The notes: generated by a model not told the origin, from the sequence alone. Numbered from the stretch's first letter, positions 1 through 8,630 are shown. The stretch is DNA of 13,654 nt from Endomicrobium sp. (GCA_031273645.1 JAISRM010000073.1:1-13654); one strand, 5' to 3'. A program made the numbers and translations.

Positions 1-182
1 TTTGAGAAATATCTTAGAAGTAATATTGTAATTTAATAATAAATTTTCTTGATTTTGTTTTTTATAAGTTTATATTTGTACTTAATAAATAATCTATCTG
101 TAAAGCTATTTTTCCAGTAAAAATTGCCATTGAGTTTGGAAATTATCTATATTTTTTATTTAGGCAGACGATAAAAACGCGT

Positions 183-3100
183 TTAAGCGGCGGCAAGAAT
201 TGCGTTGATTGCCGAAGCGTTAAAAGATTCCGTTTTGATTATTTCTCGCTTGTCCATTTTAGGCTCGCTTAGCAAAATAAGCCGTATGACGTCGTTTACA
301 GCTTGCGGACTGTTTTTAGCGGCAAGCTCTTTTATTTTATTATTAAAGTCGCTAAGCATAGTCGTTTCATCTTGAATATATTTTTCTATTTCAGGCGAAA
401 GAGAAGCATCTTTTATTTTTTCTATGCGTTTTTGCAGTAATTTTTCGCCCAGCAGAATTTCAAAATTTTCGTTTGCAAGGCCGTTTAGTACGCCTTCTTT
501 TTGAAGCTCCGCGGCAGCCAAGTCTTTTATTAACATTCCTTTCATAAATTCAATTTTTAATTCGTCAAGCAATTGCGCGTCATCTGAAACGGATTTTTCA
601 AGCTGCTTTAAATGTAAATACGCGCCTGTTTGCTCTATTATCCCAAGCGCTTCCTGAGCTTTAAGCGAAGAATTTGCTTTTACGGCCTCCGAAAACTTCT
701 CTAAATCCGCATTTTCTAAAACTAAACGCTCGCTGAAGTTATAACCTACGCTTTTTTGATAAGCGGTGTCCCGTATTTTGCCGTTGTGAAATTTTAATGC
801 TGCCGACTTAAAAATTTCAATAACGGCGATTCTGCCCATAAGAGAGCGGTTTTTTCCGTCATAAACGTTTAAGAGTTCGCTTAATTTTACGGCTTTATTT
901 CGGCTTTTTTGATTTTTAAGTTTTTCTTCAAGCTGCTCTTGATTTTCATAGCCTTCAATTGCGGCTATTTCTTCTCGTTTGTCGCCTATATTTTCATATT
1001 TATACATTTTGTTGTTTTGAATTTCAACATAACCTTGAAAGCCTAAACGCTCCGCATAATTTCTTCTGTCTGAAATATTTGCAGAGCTTTCTTCTTTTGC
1101 AAAAATGAAAATTTGATTGCTTTTTGCAAGTTCTAAAATTTTAATTATTTTTTCCTCTTTTACGCCTCTGAAAATATCAAAATCAACTATAAGATTTTTA
1201 ATGCCCGTAGCGTTTAACGCCGCAAGGCAGTTTTGCAGCTCTTGTAAATTATTTACGTCCATATACACATAAAAAGTTTCGGCAATCGCTTTTGCATGAG
1301 CCGTTCTTATGCCGTCAAATCTTGCAAGGTTTGCGGCAAGCAGCTCTTCTTTGTTTCCTAAAATATTTGCGCTTACCGTAAGCTTCCCATTGTTGTTATA
1401 AGTTCCGTAATTATCGTCGGTATTGTAGTCTGCAATTATTGAAACTTTGGCGTTATTTAAGTTTAATCCTGCGGTTTTTTCTATAATATCGGCCGTCTTA
1501 GCGCCGCTTTTAAATTTGCCTTCAGACGAAAAAACGCGCGAAAAATCTTCAATAATGTTTTCAGCAGGCGCGTCTGAAACAATAATCAAGGCGTCTTTTT
1601 GTCTGCTTATCCAAACGTCTTTATTGTCGGTTTTCCAACCGATATTTTGCAGCTTCTCCTGCGATAAAGAAATTTTGTCGGAATTGACAAAATATACGTT
1701 TGTATAAGTCCTGCCGTCTATGTCTGTATAAGAAGCGATAGAATCATTTAAAACTTCAGAGAGGTTCTTTTTGTTTGAAACATTATGCAAAACAAGACGG
1801 ACTTCTTTATTTAACTTGTTTGAAAACGGCATTGCAAGCAAACTTTTTATAAATCTTGGCATACCGTAGGATTTTTTTGTTTTAACGGAGGCGGATTTGA
1901 ATTTATCGTATTCGGAGAGAATTTCAGATATGTCGTTTTGGGTTAAAAACACGTCCTGCAGACTGAAATTAGTAGCGTATGTTTTTGGATAATAGTCGTT
2001 TAAAAGGTTTTCGGCGGTTTTTCTGTCAAAAGCTGTAAGCAAGGCGGCAAACTTTTTATTTCTTGAATCGCTGCGTTTAATCATACGCGCATTTTTAAGC
2101 GCTTCTTTAAACGATTTTGGCGAAACCTCGTCTAATGATACGACCGCTGCGGAAAGCATTTTGACGGGCAATAATTCTATTGCTTTAGAAAAATTATTAA
2201 GGCTGAATAAATAATCAAGCCTCCATGCCGAATTGGATTTTTGCAGCTCTATATCCAGCGACTTAAATTCATGGATAATTTTGTCTATAAATTTCTTATC
2301 GTTTAACAGAGCGGTTACTTTATGCGGAAAGTTAAAACCCGTTCTATCGGCAAGTTTTATTATGCGGTAAACGCCTTTTATTATGTCCTGCGCCGTAGAA
2401 TTGTCTGCATTGTTAAATATCCCGTCGTTAATGAGAAATATTTCTCTATTTAGCAAATCTTCAAATCCTCTGTTTGTTATATCAATAATATCGCCTGAAA
2501 ACGAGTAGAACAAAGCGTTGACGGAAGCGTCCCGCCATTGCGCTTCTTTTTTATAGTCGTCTTCTGAAAGCGATATTTCAATTTTTATATCGTCTTCAAA
2601 AGCGATAGACGGCTTTGCGCGCGCGTCGTTTAAATTAACTGCAAAATTTTTAAAAGTTTTCTGCAATAGGGCAAATAATTCTTTAAAATCAGCGTCTCTT
2701 CTAATTTTGCGCGCTGACAAATCCATATCGTTTGGCTGCGCGCCCAAAAACAAGTCTCTTATCATTCCCCCTTGAATATAAATTTCAAAGCCTGCTTTTT
2801 GCGCCGTATCCCGTATTTGCTTAAAAATTTCAAGGCAGCTTTTGTCTAAAAACAGCGAAGCGTCCTGCGGGTTAAACATTTTAAAAATTTTATTTGAGTC
2901 GTATCTAAATTTAACGGCAGTTCCTTCTGCGGCGAAGCTGAAATTTATTCCGTTTTCGTCAACTGTCCAAGTTAAATTCTGTAAAGACGGGAATATCGTT
3001 TTTAAAAATTCTTCCATATCGCTTTCTGATATGTCGCTTTTCAGAAACTTATCTTTGTTGTTTTCACCGATATAATTTAAGATAAAGTTTTCAATTTTTA

Positions 3101-5456
3101 CGCGGTTTTCTTCCGTCATATAAGATAAATATTTTGACAAAGCGTCGTCTTTTTTATCTGCCGCTCTATAAGAAGCCGAACTCTTATCGGATTTGATAAA
3201 CGCAAATAAATTTACAAATTCAGGCGTATTAAGCAATGCCGTAATAAAAGGATTGTCCTTGTATTTGCTTTTTATATCGCCGAGCCAATACTGGCGCGAA
3301 AGGCTGTATTCTCTTTGCAAAATCTCAATTTCTAAGATTATTTTTTGCAGGCTGTCGGGCATGCCTGCGAGCTGATTTAAATTTATATTTTCGTTTTCGC
3401 GAATTAGGTTTTGCAGTTTTTCACTGCTTGCTATTTCAAAAATTAAACCGTTTCCCATTAGAAAACCTCTGTCAACGCCGGACGCGGCAAGCAGTGCTAT
3501 TATCCGTAAGAATATCTGAGGGTTTTTTGTAATAGACGCGAATTTGCCTATAGTTTCAAAATGATTTTTTATATCGTTTAAAATTTCTTTTGTGAAAACT
3601 TTTGATTTTTGAGGAGTATCGGATGCGCTTTCTTCAAAATTAAAATTTTTGCCGTCCCACTTAAGAGCAAGCGTTTCGCCGTTAAGCCGAACTATCGCCG
3701 TATTGTTTTTAAATTCTACTTTTGCGTCGTTTGACGCCAAAGCTAAAGCTATAGCGTATGACTTAACGTCGGATTTTAAAATCTCTCCGTTAGTAAAAGC
3801 CGCAATGTTAGGCGTAAAGCGACCGCCTGCTATTTTACGTTTGCCGTCTATTTGAGACTCTTCGTTTTTAATTTGCAATCGCTTTTTTGCTTGTTGTTTT
3901 ACAAGCTGTTTATAAACCTCGTTTGAGGACGCAGCGTCTGAAACGTTCGGAGTGACTGCGATATAAGAGACGCGGTTTTTCTCGCAGATATTTTGCAAAC
4001 CTTCGCTGTGAAAACCGCCTGTAATTACTGCGCAAATCTGCGCGTTTTTTAACGCGCTTTGAAGTTTTTGCGGCGTTATTTCTTTGTCGCATATTTCTAC
4101 GACGTTTTTATTTTCCGAAATTGAAAGTTTGTCTGAAAAAATATCGTCTCTTTTAAAGTTTGCATCGTAAAATTCGTTTATTTCTTTAAAGCTGTCCGTC
4201 AATTTATTCAATGCGCTGTCATAAACGTATTTCTCCCATATTTTTTTAAACTCCGTAAAATTTTCCCTAAAATACCTGTAATCGTCTGCAGTTATTGACG
4301 CCTGCATATAATCTTTTAAATATGAATAAAAGTCTGCGGCAAAAGATATTTCAAGTTCGTTTTTATCCTGAGAAAGACCCAATCGTATTTTTTCAATAAG
4401 GCGTTTTTCTTCTTTTACCAAATCTAAAGGATTAAACTCTTGCTCTTTGGCTAAATAATCTAAAAATAATTTCAAGTCCGACACTGAATCGTCCAAAATA
4501 ATATTATAATCTTTTAAAATCTTCGGAATATAAACATAGAGGTCGGCGAAATTCGTAAAATTTGCAGTTTTGTCGTTTAAATTTCTATATGCGCCATAAG
4601 GCAGCTTTACTTTTAATTCGTCTAAAAAAAGCCGCATCTGCGCAGCAATGCGGTTATGATTAAGAAGTTTTGCCAAATCGTTTACGGCAAAATAGCGTTT
4701 TAAATTAGGATAAGCGTCTAAATTAATATAATAAATAGAATTGTATTTATCTTGATCTCTGTTTGCTTTGTCTATATATTTTATAAGACTTCTGTAATAT
4801 TTGTCTGATGATATTTTACCCGCTTTATATCTAATAAGCAGTTCGTTAAAACGTTTGTTTTCAAAATTGAAATATTTGTTTATAAGCAAAGCCAATTCTT
4901 TATCAAGAGCCTGCATTTGAAATACATAGTAGTTTTGTTTTTCTAAAATATTTCCAAATTTTGCTAAATTTGAACTGTGAAGCGTTGAATCTTCCAAGCC
5001 TTTAATCATTTTCCCGTCCGACATTACCGAATAGTATTCGCTGCCAGAAAGCCGCCCTGAATTCAAAAACGCGTCAATAAAAGCTTTTTTCTTATCTTCG
5101 TCAATTTCGTTTATCCATGCCGCGCTGACGTTTGAATAAGCGCCTTCTGCATAAATGTCCTGCAGTCCATAGCGAACTTCAAGGCTTTTTAAAATTTCGG
5201 ATATATTCCTTTGCATTTTAGGATTGCAGTGAAGGTCTTGAATATTAATTATAATTCTGTTTTGAGACGATAAATCCCCAAAAATTTTGACGGATGTGAT
5301 TTTTCCTAAAGAATGCGGGATAATCGGTTCGTCGACGCTCAAAATTTGCGGCGCGCCGACATTTTGAGGTTGAGTCATAACTGCAAAAAGAGGCTGGCTT
5401 ACAATGCCATAAATAAAAACTAAAGCGGTAAAATGTATAATTAATTTATTTTTCAT
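183..5456 (-). CDS. Giant exported protein with TraB/ChaN-like N-terminal region and internal poly(A) polymerase-type nucleotidyltransferase head
   Basis: This gene encodes 1757 residues of unknown function. Residues 1-25 look like a signal peptide: a basic MKNK start, a hydrophobic core and a likely cut after PLFA. The start at 5456 is chosen because it supplies this peptide, although no good ribosome binding site precedes it. Residues about 60-510 resemble the TraB/ChaN/TIKI fold, with DLHCNP (74-79), YAEG (102-105) and GGFHSEG (480-486), split by a charged, mostly helical insert. Residues about 870-1045 match the class II CCA-adding/poly(A) polymerase head: GG (896-897), RD (900-901), the catalytic-type DxD at D910/D912, WRDASVNAL (974-982), then a neck-like helix. 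Residues 1395-1490 have an alternating beta/alpha pattern. The remainder is unrecognised. The gene is divergent from rpsB. Substrate and activity are unknown; domain calls come from motifs only. Confidence 0.85.
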   Translation of the reverse strand: MKNKLIIHFTALVFIYGIVSQPLFAVMTQPQNVGAPQILSVDEPIIPHSLGKITSVKIFGDLSSQNRIIINIQDLHCNPKMQRNISEILKSLEVRYGLQDIYAEGAYSNVSAAWINEIDEDKKKAFIDAFLNSGRLSGSEYYSVMSDGKMIKGLEDSTLHSSNLAKFGNILEKQNYYVFQMQALDKELALLINKYFNFENKRFNELLIRYKAGKISSDKYYRSLIKYIDKANRDQDKYNSIYYINLDAYPNLKRYFAVNDLAKLLNHNRIAAQMRLFLDELKVKLPYGAYRNLNDKTANFTNFADLYVYIPKILKDYNIILDDSVSDLKLFLDYLAKEQEFNPLDLVKEEKRLIEKIRLGLSQDKNELEISFAADFYSYLKDYMQASITADDYRYFRENFTEFKKIWEKYVYDSALNKLTDSFKEINEFYDANFKRDDIFSDKLSISENKNVVEICDKEITPQKLQSALKNAQICAVITGGFHSEGLQNICEKNRVSYIAVTPNVSDAASSNEVYKQLVKQQAKKRLQIKNEESQIDGKRKIAGGRFTPNIAAFTNGEILKSDVKSYAIALALASNDAKVEFKNNTAIVRLNGETLALKWDGKNFNFEESASDTPQKSKVFTKEILNDIKNHFETIGKFASITKNPQIFLRIIALLAASGVDRGFLMGNGLIFEIASSEKLQNLIRENENINLNQLAGMPDSLQKIILEIEILQREYSLSRQYWLGDIKSKYKDNPFITALLNTPEFVNLFAFIKSDKSSASYRAADKKDDALSKYLSYMTEENRVKIENFILNYIGENNKDKFLKSDISESDMEEFLKTIFPSLQNLTWTVDENGINFSFAAEGTAVKFRYDSNKIFKMFNPQDASLFLDKSCLEIFKQIRDTAQKAGFEIYIQGGMIRDLFLGAQPNDMDLSARKIRRDADFKELFALLQKTFKNFAVNLNDARAKPSIAFEDDIKIEISLSEDDYKKEAQWRDASVNALFYSFSGDIIDITNRGFEDLLNREIFLINDGIFNNADNSTAQDIIKGVYRIIKLADRTGFNFPHKVTALLNDKKFIDKIIHEFKSLDIELQKSNSAWRLDYLFSLNNFSKAIELLPVKMLSAAVVSLDEVSPKSFKEALKNARMIKRSDSRNKKFAALLTAFDRKTAENLLNDYYPKTYATNFSLQDVFLTQNDISEILSEYDKFKSASVKTKKSYGMPRFIKSLLAMPFSNKLNKEVRLVLHNVSNKKNLSEVLNDSIASYTDIDGRTYTNVYFVNSDKISLSQEKLQNIGWKTDNKDVWISRQKDALIIVSDAPAENIIEDFSRVFSSEGKFKSGAKTADIIEKTAGLNLNNAKVSIIADYNTDDNYGTYNNNGKLTVSANILGNKEELLAANLARFDGIRTAHAKAIAETFYVYMDVNNLQELQNCLAALNATGIKNLIVDFDIFRGVKEEKIIKILELAKSNQIFIFAKEESSANISDRRNYAERLGFQGYVEIQNNKMYKYENIGDKREEIAAIEGYENQEQLEEKLKNQKSRNKAVKLSELLNVYDGKNRSLMGRIAVIEIFKSAALKFHNGKIRDTAYQKSVGYNFSERLVLENADLEKFSEAVKANSSLKAQEALGIIEQTGAYLHLKQLEKSVSDDAQLLDELKIEFMKGMLIKDLAAAELQKEGVLNGLANENFEILLGEKLLQKRIEKIKDASLSPEIEKYIQDETTMLSDFNNKIKELAAKNSPQAVNDVIRLILLSEPKMDKREIIKTESFNASAINAILAAA

Positions 5457-5500
5457 AGGTATATATATTATAATTAATAATGATATGTTTTTCTATATTT

Positions 5501-5508
5501 ATTATAGA
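5501..5508 (-). promoter_or_regulatory. Possible -10 region of the giant minus-strand gene
   Basis: Read on the minus strand, 5506-5501 is a perfect TATAAT, about 45 nt upstream of the giant gene's start codon. No convincing -35 hexamer lies 16-18 nt further upstream. The -10 falls inside a short inverted repeat (TCTATA, 5-nt spacer, TATAGA at 5492-5508) that could be an operator but may be chance in such AT-rich DNA. Confidence 0.3.
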
Positions 5509-5596
5509 CGTTCTCTATTATCCCTTCTGCTTTTTTTGAACTCTTTCTTTATCCTTTTTTTCTGCGCGAACTTGCTGGGCAATAAAGGAAGAAAAA

Positions 5597-5625
5597 TTGA
5601 AATAAGCGTTTTTTTTTGATACAAT
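5597..5625 (+). promoter_or_regulatory. Sigma70-type promoter for the rpsB cluster
   Basis: TTGAAA (5597-5602) and TACAAT (5620-5625) are separated by exactly 17 bp. This is a near-consensus housekeeping promoter, expected to start transcription around 5632. That leaves a leader of about 145 nt before rpsB. It is the clearest promoter in the window and fits strong expression of a ribosomal protein gene. Confidence 0.7.
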
Positions 5626-5661
5626 CAAACAGTATTTAAGCAGAGATGCGTTAAATAAACA

Positions 5662-5722
5662 GGCGTTTGGATTTGCCGCAGGGTCGGGGATTATTTTTCC
5701 GTTGCGGATACCGAAGGGCGCC
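5662..5722 (+). promoter_or_regulatory. Structured rpsB leader (candidate autoregulatory RNA)
   Basis: Three nested stems can form in the transcript. GGCG (5662-5665) pairs with CGCC (5719-5722), CCGCA (5676-5680) with TGCGG (5703-5707), and CGGGGA (5685-5690) with TTTCCG (5696-5701) using G-U pairs. Leaders of rpsB are known to be targets of feedback control by S2 in several bacteria. A similar role here is an inference from position and folding only, not from a match to a known RNA family. Confidence 0.4.
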
Positions 5723-5775
5723 AAAGGCTTTACCGTATAAACCGGAAAGTAAAAAACCAAAGGAGACGTAAGCGT

Positions 5776-6561
5776 ATGGCAAACATTACCATGAAAGCTT
5801 TACTGGAAGCCGGCGTTCATTTCGGTCACCAGACAAGAAGATGGAATCCGAAGATGGCTAAGTATATTTTCGGCACCAGAAACAAAATCCACATTATCGA
5901 TCTGCAAAAAACCCTCAAAGAGCTTAAAAAAAATTACAAAGTAGTAAGAGATTATGTCTCTGAAGGAAGAGAAATAATTTTCGTAGGAACAAAAAAACAG
6001 GCTCAGCTTCCCGTTAAAGAAGAAGCTGTGCGCTGCGGAGCCTATTTCGTTTCTGAAAGATGGCTTGGCGGAACGCTTACGAATTTTGAAACTCTTAAAA
6101 AATCAATAGCAAGGCTTAGAGAAATAGACAAAATGAAAGAAGACGGAGTTTTTTCCATTTTGTCAAAAAAAGAACAGTCGCAGATTGAAAAAGAGAGAGT
6201 AAAACTTGAAAAGTCGCTGGAGGGGCTTAAGACAATGTCTAAGCTTCCCGGACTTATGTTTATAATAGATCCCCATGAAGAATCCACAGCGGTTTTGGAA
6301 GCAAGAAAATTAAATATTCCTATTGTCGCCGTATGCGACACCAACTGCGATCCGGATCTCGTAGATCATCCTATTCCCGGAAACGACGACGCTATCAGAG
6401 CGGTAAAACTTTTCTGCTCGATAATAGCCGACGCCGTTCTTGAGGGCAAAGGCGTTACCGAGAAAAAAGAAGAAGACGCGCAGGAAGAGTCTGCAAGCGC
6501 CGTCAAACCCGAAGAACCAAAAGAAGAAAAACAATCCGAAGGAGAAGCTAATGTCAACTGA
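5776..6561 (+). CDS. rpsB: 30S ribosomal protein S2
   Basis: This is the S2 protein of the small ribosomal subunit. The 261 residues open with the typical MKALLEAGVHFGHQTRRWNPKM stretch's hallmarks (GVHFGHQT at 13-20, RRWNPKM at 21-27). They continue with SERWLGGTLTNF and a conserved IDPHEES segment, then the PIVAVCDTNCDPDLVDHPIPGN region. The last 33 or so residues (from about 228) are a low-complexity tail rich in Glu and Lys, not needed for the S2 fold. AGGAG at 5761-5765 lies 10 nt before the ATG. It is the first gene of the plus-strand cluster and is followed by tsf with an 11-nt overlap, the usual rpsB-tsf pairing that co-produces S2 and EF-Ts. Confidence 0.97.
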   Translation: MANITMKALLEAGVHFGHQTRRWNPKMAKYIFGTRNKIHIIDLQKTLKELKKNYKVVRDYVSEGREIIFVGTKKQAQLPVKEEAVRCGAYFVSERWLGGTLTNFETLKKSIARLREIDKMKEDGVFSILSKKEQSQIEKERVKLEKSLEGLKTMSKLPGLMFIIDPHEESTAVLEARKLNIPIVAVCDTNCDPDLVDHPIPGNDDAIRAVKLFCSIIADAVLEGKGVTEKKEEDAQEESASAVKPEEPKEEKQSEGEANVN

Positions 6562-7147
6562 ACTTATAACCAAGCTTAGAGAAATGACGGGAGCCGGCAT
6601 AGGCGATTGCAACAAAGCTTTAAAAGAAACTAACAGCGATATAGAAAAAGCGTGCCAGTGGCTTAGAGAAAAAGGAATGGCCTCTGCGGTAAAGAGAGCC
6701 GGAAAAGCCGCCAAACAGGGCGCCGTTTATTCTTATATACACGGAAACGGAACGCTTGGCGTTTTAGTTGAAGTCAACTGCGAAACAGATTTTGTGGCAA
6801 AAACCGACGATTTCCAGAATTTAGCCAAAGAAGTCGCTATGCAGATAGCGGCGATGACTCCTCTTTACGTCAGCAGAGAGTCTGTGCCAGCCGACGTTTT
6901 GGAAGCCGAAAAAACGGTTTATAAAGCGCAGTTAAAAGAAGAGGGTAAACCTGAAAAAGTTTGGGATAAAATAATTGAAGGCAAAATTGAAAAATTTTAT
7001 TCGACAATTTGTCTCTACGATCAGGTTTATATAAAAGATGTTTCCGGCAAACAGACCATAAAAGATTTGGTAAATGAAAAAATCGGCAAAATAGGCGAAA
7101 ATATCGTCGTTAAAAGATTTGCAAGATTTAAACTCGGGGAAGAATAA
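6551..7147 (+). CDS. tsf: Elongation factor Ts (short form)
   Basis: EF-Ts is the nucleotide exchange factor that releases GDP from EF-Tu during translation. The ATG at 6551 is chosen because AAGGAG (6539-6544) sits 6 nt upstream and the protein then begins MSTELITKLREMTGAGIGDC, the standard EF-Ts start. An in-frame upstream extension to 6440 is only the rpsB tail in another frame. Residues 1-45 form the UBA-like EF-Tu-binding domain. The core motif TDFVAK (79-84) contains the Asp-Phe pair that inserts into EF-Tu. At 198 residues it is the short form, like Thermus EF-Ts, and lacks much of the second core subdomain found in the 283-residue Escherichia coli protein. It overlaps rpsB by 11 nt, suggesting translational coupling. 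Confidence 0.97.
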   Translation: MSTELITKLREMTGAGIGDCNKALKETNSDIEKACQWLREKGMASAVKRAGKAAKQGAVYSYIHGNGTLGVLVEVNCETDFVAKTDDFQNLAKEVAMQIAAMTPLYVSRESVPADVLEAEKTVYKAQLKEEGKPEKVWDKIIEGKIEKFYSTICLYDQVYIKDVSGKQTIKDLVNEKIGKIGENIVVKRFARFKLGEE

Positions 7148-7149
7148 TA

Positions 7150-7851
7150 ATGTCTTTAAAAAGAGTGCTTCTAAAACTTTCCGGAGAGTCCATTGCCGGG
7201 CAAGCGACGCCTATAAGCGAAGAGAGTCTTAAGAGAACGGTTCTTGAAATAAAATCGGCCTGCGCGTCAAATATTGTTCAGCTTGCGATAGTTATAGGCG
7301 CGGGAAACATATGGAGAGGCGCCCAAAAGAATATAGACAGAGTTACGGCAGATAAAATGGGAATGATTGCCACAGTAATGAATTCTATGGCTTTAAACGA
7401 CGCTTTTTTAAGAGAAGGCGTGAAATCAAGAGTTTTTTCGGCTTACGGAGTATGCGGATTTGTTGAAAATTTTAACAGAGAAAAAGCCGTAAGAAGCATA
7501 AACGACGGATATATCACGATATTTGCCGGAGGAATAGGCAATCCGTTTTTTACTACCGACACCACGGCGGCTTTAAGGGCTGCCGAAATAGAAGCCGCAA
7601 TAATATTGAAAGCCACGCAGGTGGACGGAGTTTACGACGCGGATCCCAAACAAGTCGCAGGCGCTTCAAAATACGACAAACTTACTTTCAAAGAAGCTAT
7701 AGACAAACAGTTAAAAATAATGGATTCGTCGGCTTTTGCTTTATGCATGCAGTCAAACATATCTGTCGCGGTTTTTGATTTTTATAAAAACGGAAATCTC
7801 AGAAAAGTGTTGAGCGGCGAGAAAGTAGGGACGCTGATAACCGGCAATTAA
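7150..7851 (+). CDS. pyrH: UMP kinase
   Basis: UMP kinase phosphorylates UMP to UDP using ATP, an essential cytosolic step in pyrimidine nucleotide supply. The 233 residues carry the amino acid kinase family hallmarks: KLSGES (9-14) for phosphate binding, GAGNIWRG (50-57), DKMGM (68-72), FFTTDTTAALRA (133-144) for UMP contact, KATQVDGVYDADP (154-166) around the nucleotide site, and MDSSA (191-195). Length is typical of bacterial PyrH. The ATG lies 2 nt after the tsf stop codon. A GGGGAAG stretch (7137-7143) just upstream can serve as ribosome binding site. The order tsf-pyrH-frr is the conserved bacterial arrangement. Confidence 0.97.
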   Translation: MSLKRVLLKLSGESIAGQATPISEESLKRTVLEIKSACASNIVQLAIVIGAGNIWRGAQKNIDRVTADKMGMIATVMNSMALNDAFLREGVKSRVFSAYGVCGFVENFNREKAVRSINDGYITIFAGGIGNPFFTTDTTAALRAAEIEAAIILKATQVDGVYDADPKQVAGASKYDKLTFKEAIDKQLKIMDSSAFALCMQSNISVAVFDFYKNGNLRKVLSGEKVGTLITGN

Positions 7852-7921
7852 GAATTAAAAACATCGGCGTTTAAAACATATTATAATTTTTTGAAAGCTG
7901 AAACATTATAAATTCTTAATT
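7846..7921 (+). repeat. AT-rich foldback in the pyrH-frr spacer
   Basis: AATTAAGAATT (7846-7856, overlapping the pyrH stop) and AATTCTTAATT (7911-7921) are perfect 11-nt inverted arms around a 54-nt AT-rich centre. The right arm ends 4 nt before the frr ribosome binding site. A related, larger foldback lies in the next spacer. It could be a small dispersed element or an mRNA structure; I see no coding capacity. Confidence 0.5.
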
Positions 7922-7935
7922 CTCTGGGAGGTTAA

Positions 7936-8496
7936 ATGCAATTGCAAAGTCTTTTTGGCGTTTCTGAAGAAGCGATGAAAAAAACAATAGAAAGAATTAA
8001 AGCCGAGTTGTCTTCAATAAGAACGGGAAGGGCAAACAGCGCGGTTATAGAAAGCATAAAAGTAGAAAGTTACGGCTCTCTTATGCCGATAAACCAGATC
8101 GCAGGGATCAGCATTCCTGATGCAAAAACTATAGAAATAAGGCCGTGGGACGCTTCACAGCTTGGCGCTATTGAGAAAGCCATCATGAAAGCCGATATAG
8201 GAATGACTCCGGTCAACGACGGCAAAGTCGTGCGCATTTCAGTGCCGCCTCTTACGGAAGAAAGAAGAAAAGAAATAGTAAAATCAATAGGAAAGATCGC
8301 CGAAGAATTTAGAGTGGCAGTAAGAAATGAGAGAAGAGTTTTAGTTGACGGAATAAAAAAAGCGGAAAAAGACAAAACAATTACCGAAGACGACAGAAAA
8401 AAACTTGAAGCTGAAGCGCAGAAAATAACGGACGGCTACATAAAAAAAATAGACGAGCTTATAGCGGCTAAAGAAAAAGAAATAATGCAAATTTAA
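7936..8496 (+). CDS. frr: Ribosome recycling factor
   Basis: RRF works with EF-G in the cytosol to split the post-termination ribosome so it can be reused. The 186 residues match the normal family length (about 185). Diagnostic features are the RTGRA motif at 29-33, the PPLTEERRKE stretch at 104-113, and the RNERR motif at 130-134 with the arginine important for activity. The C-terminal half is strongly charged and helical, as expected for the three-helix bundle domain. GGGAGG (7926-7931) precedes the ATG by 4 nt, which is somewhat close. It lies 84 nt after pyrH, and both flanking spacers contain AT-rich foldbacks. Confidence 0.97.
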   Translation: MQLQSLFGVSEEAMKKTIERIKAELSSIRTGRANSAVIESIKVESYGSLMPINQIAGISIPDAKTIEIRPWDASQLGAIEKAIMKADIGMTPVNDGKVVRISVPPLTEERRKEIVKSIGKIAEEFRVAVRNERRVLVDGIKKAEKDKTITEDDRKKLEAEAQKITDGYIKKIDELIAAKEKEIMQI

Positions 8497-8504
8497 AATA
8501 CAAA

Positions 8505-8618
8505 GTTATTTATAATTTTAGAAATTAAGAAATAAAAATTAAAAATGAAGAATGCCGGAGTTTTAGCAAAGCAGCAGTTTGTTATAAACTTTTAATTCTT
8601 CATTTTAATTTAAATAAC
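8505..8618 (+). repeat. Nested AT-rich foldback in the frr-ferredoxin spacer
   Basis: Almost the whole spacer can fold on itself. The outer arms are GTTATTTA (8505-8512) and TAAATAAC (8611-8618). The inner arms are 8536-8553 and 8595-8611, complementary over 17 nt apart from one extra A. The right end abuts the ferredoxin ribosome binding site (AAGGAG, 8619-8624). The design resembles the foldback in the pyrH-frr spacer, so both may be copies of one degenerate element. Confidence 0.55.
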
Positions 8619-8630
8619 AAGGAGATCAAC

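Noticed and set aside
1..182. Gene or RNA in the left end
   Set aside because: Very AT-rich with no open frame, tRNA-like fold or convincing terminator for the giant gene that I could find.
5518..5760. 80-codon minus-strand open frame in the divergent spacer
   Set aside because: It lies over the rpsB promoter and leader on the opposite strand, has no ribosome binding site and no recognisable domain; the open frame is best explained by the composition of the leader.
6440..6550. Upstream extension of tsf
   Set aside because: The added residues are a Lys-rich out-of-frame reading of the rpsB tail; the ATG at 6551 has its own AAGGAG and the standard EF-Ts start.
6310..6714. 134-codon minus-strand open frame over rpsB/tsf
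   Set aside because: Shadow of two certain genes on the other strand, with low-complexity Phe/Ser-rich content mirroring the Glu/Lys-rich tail.
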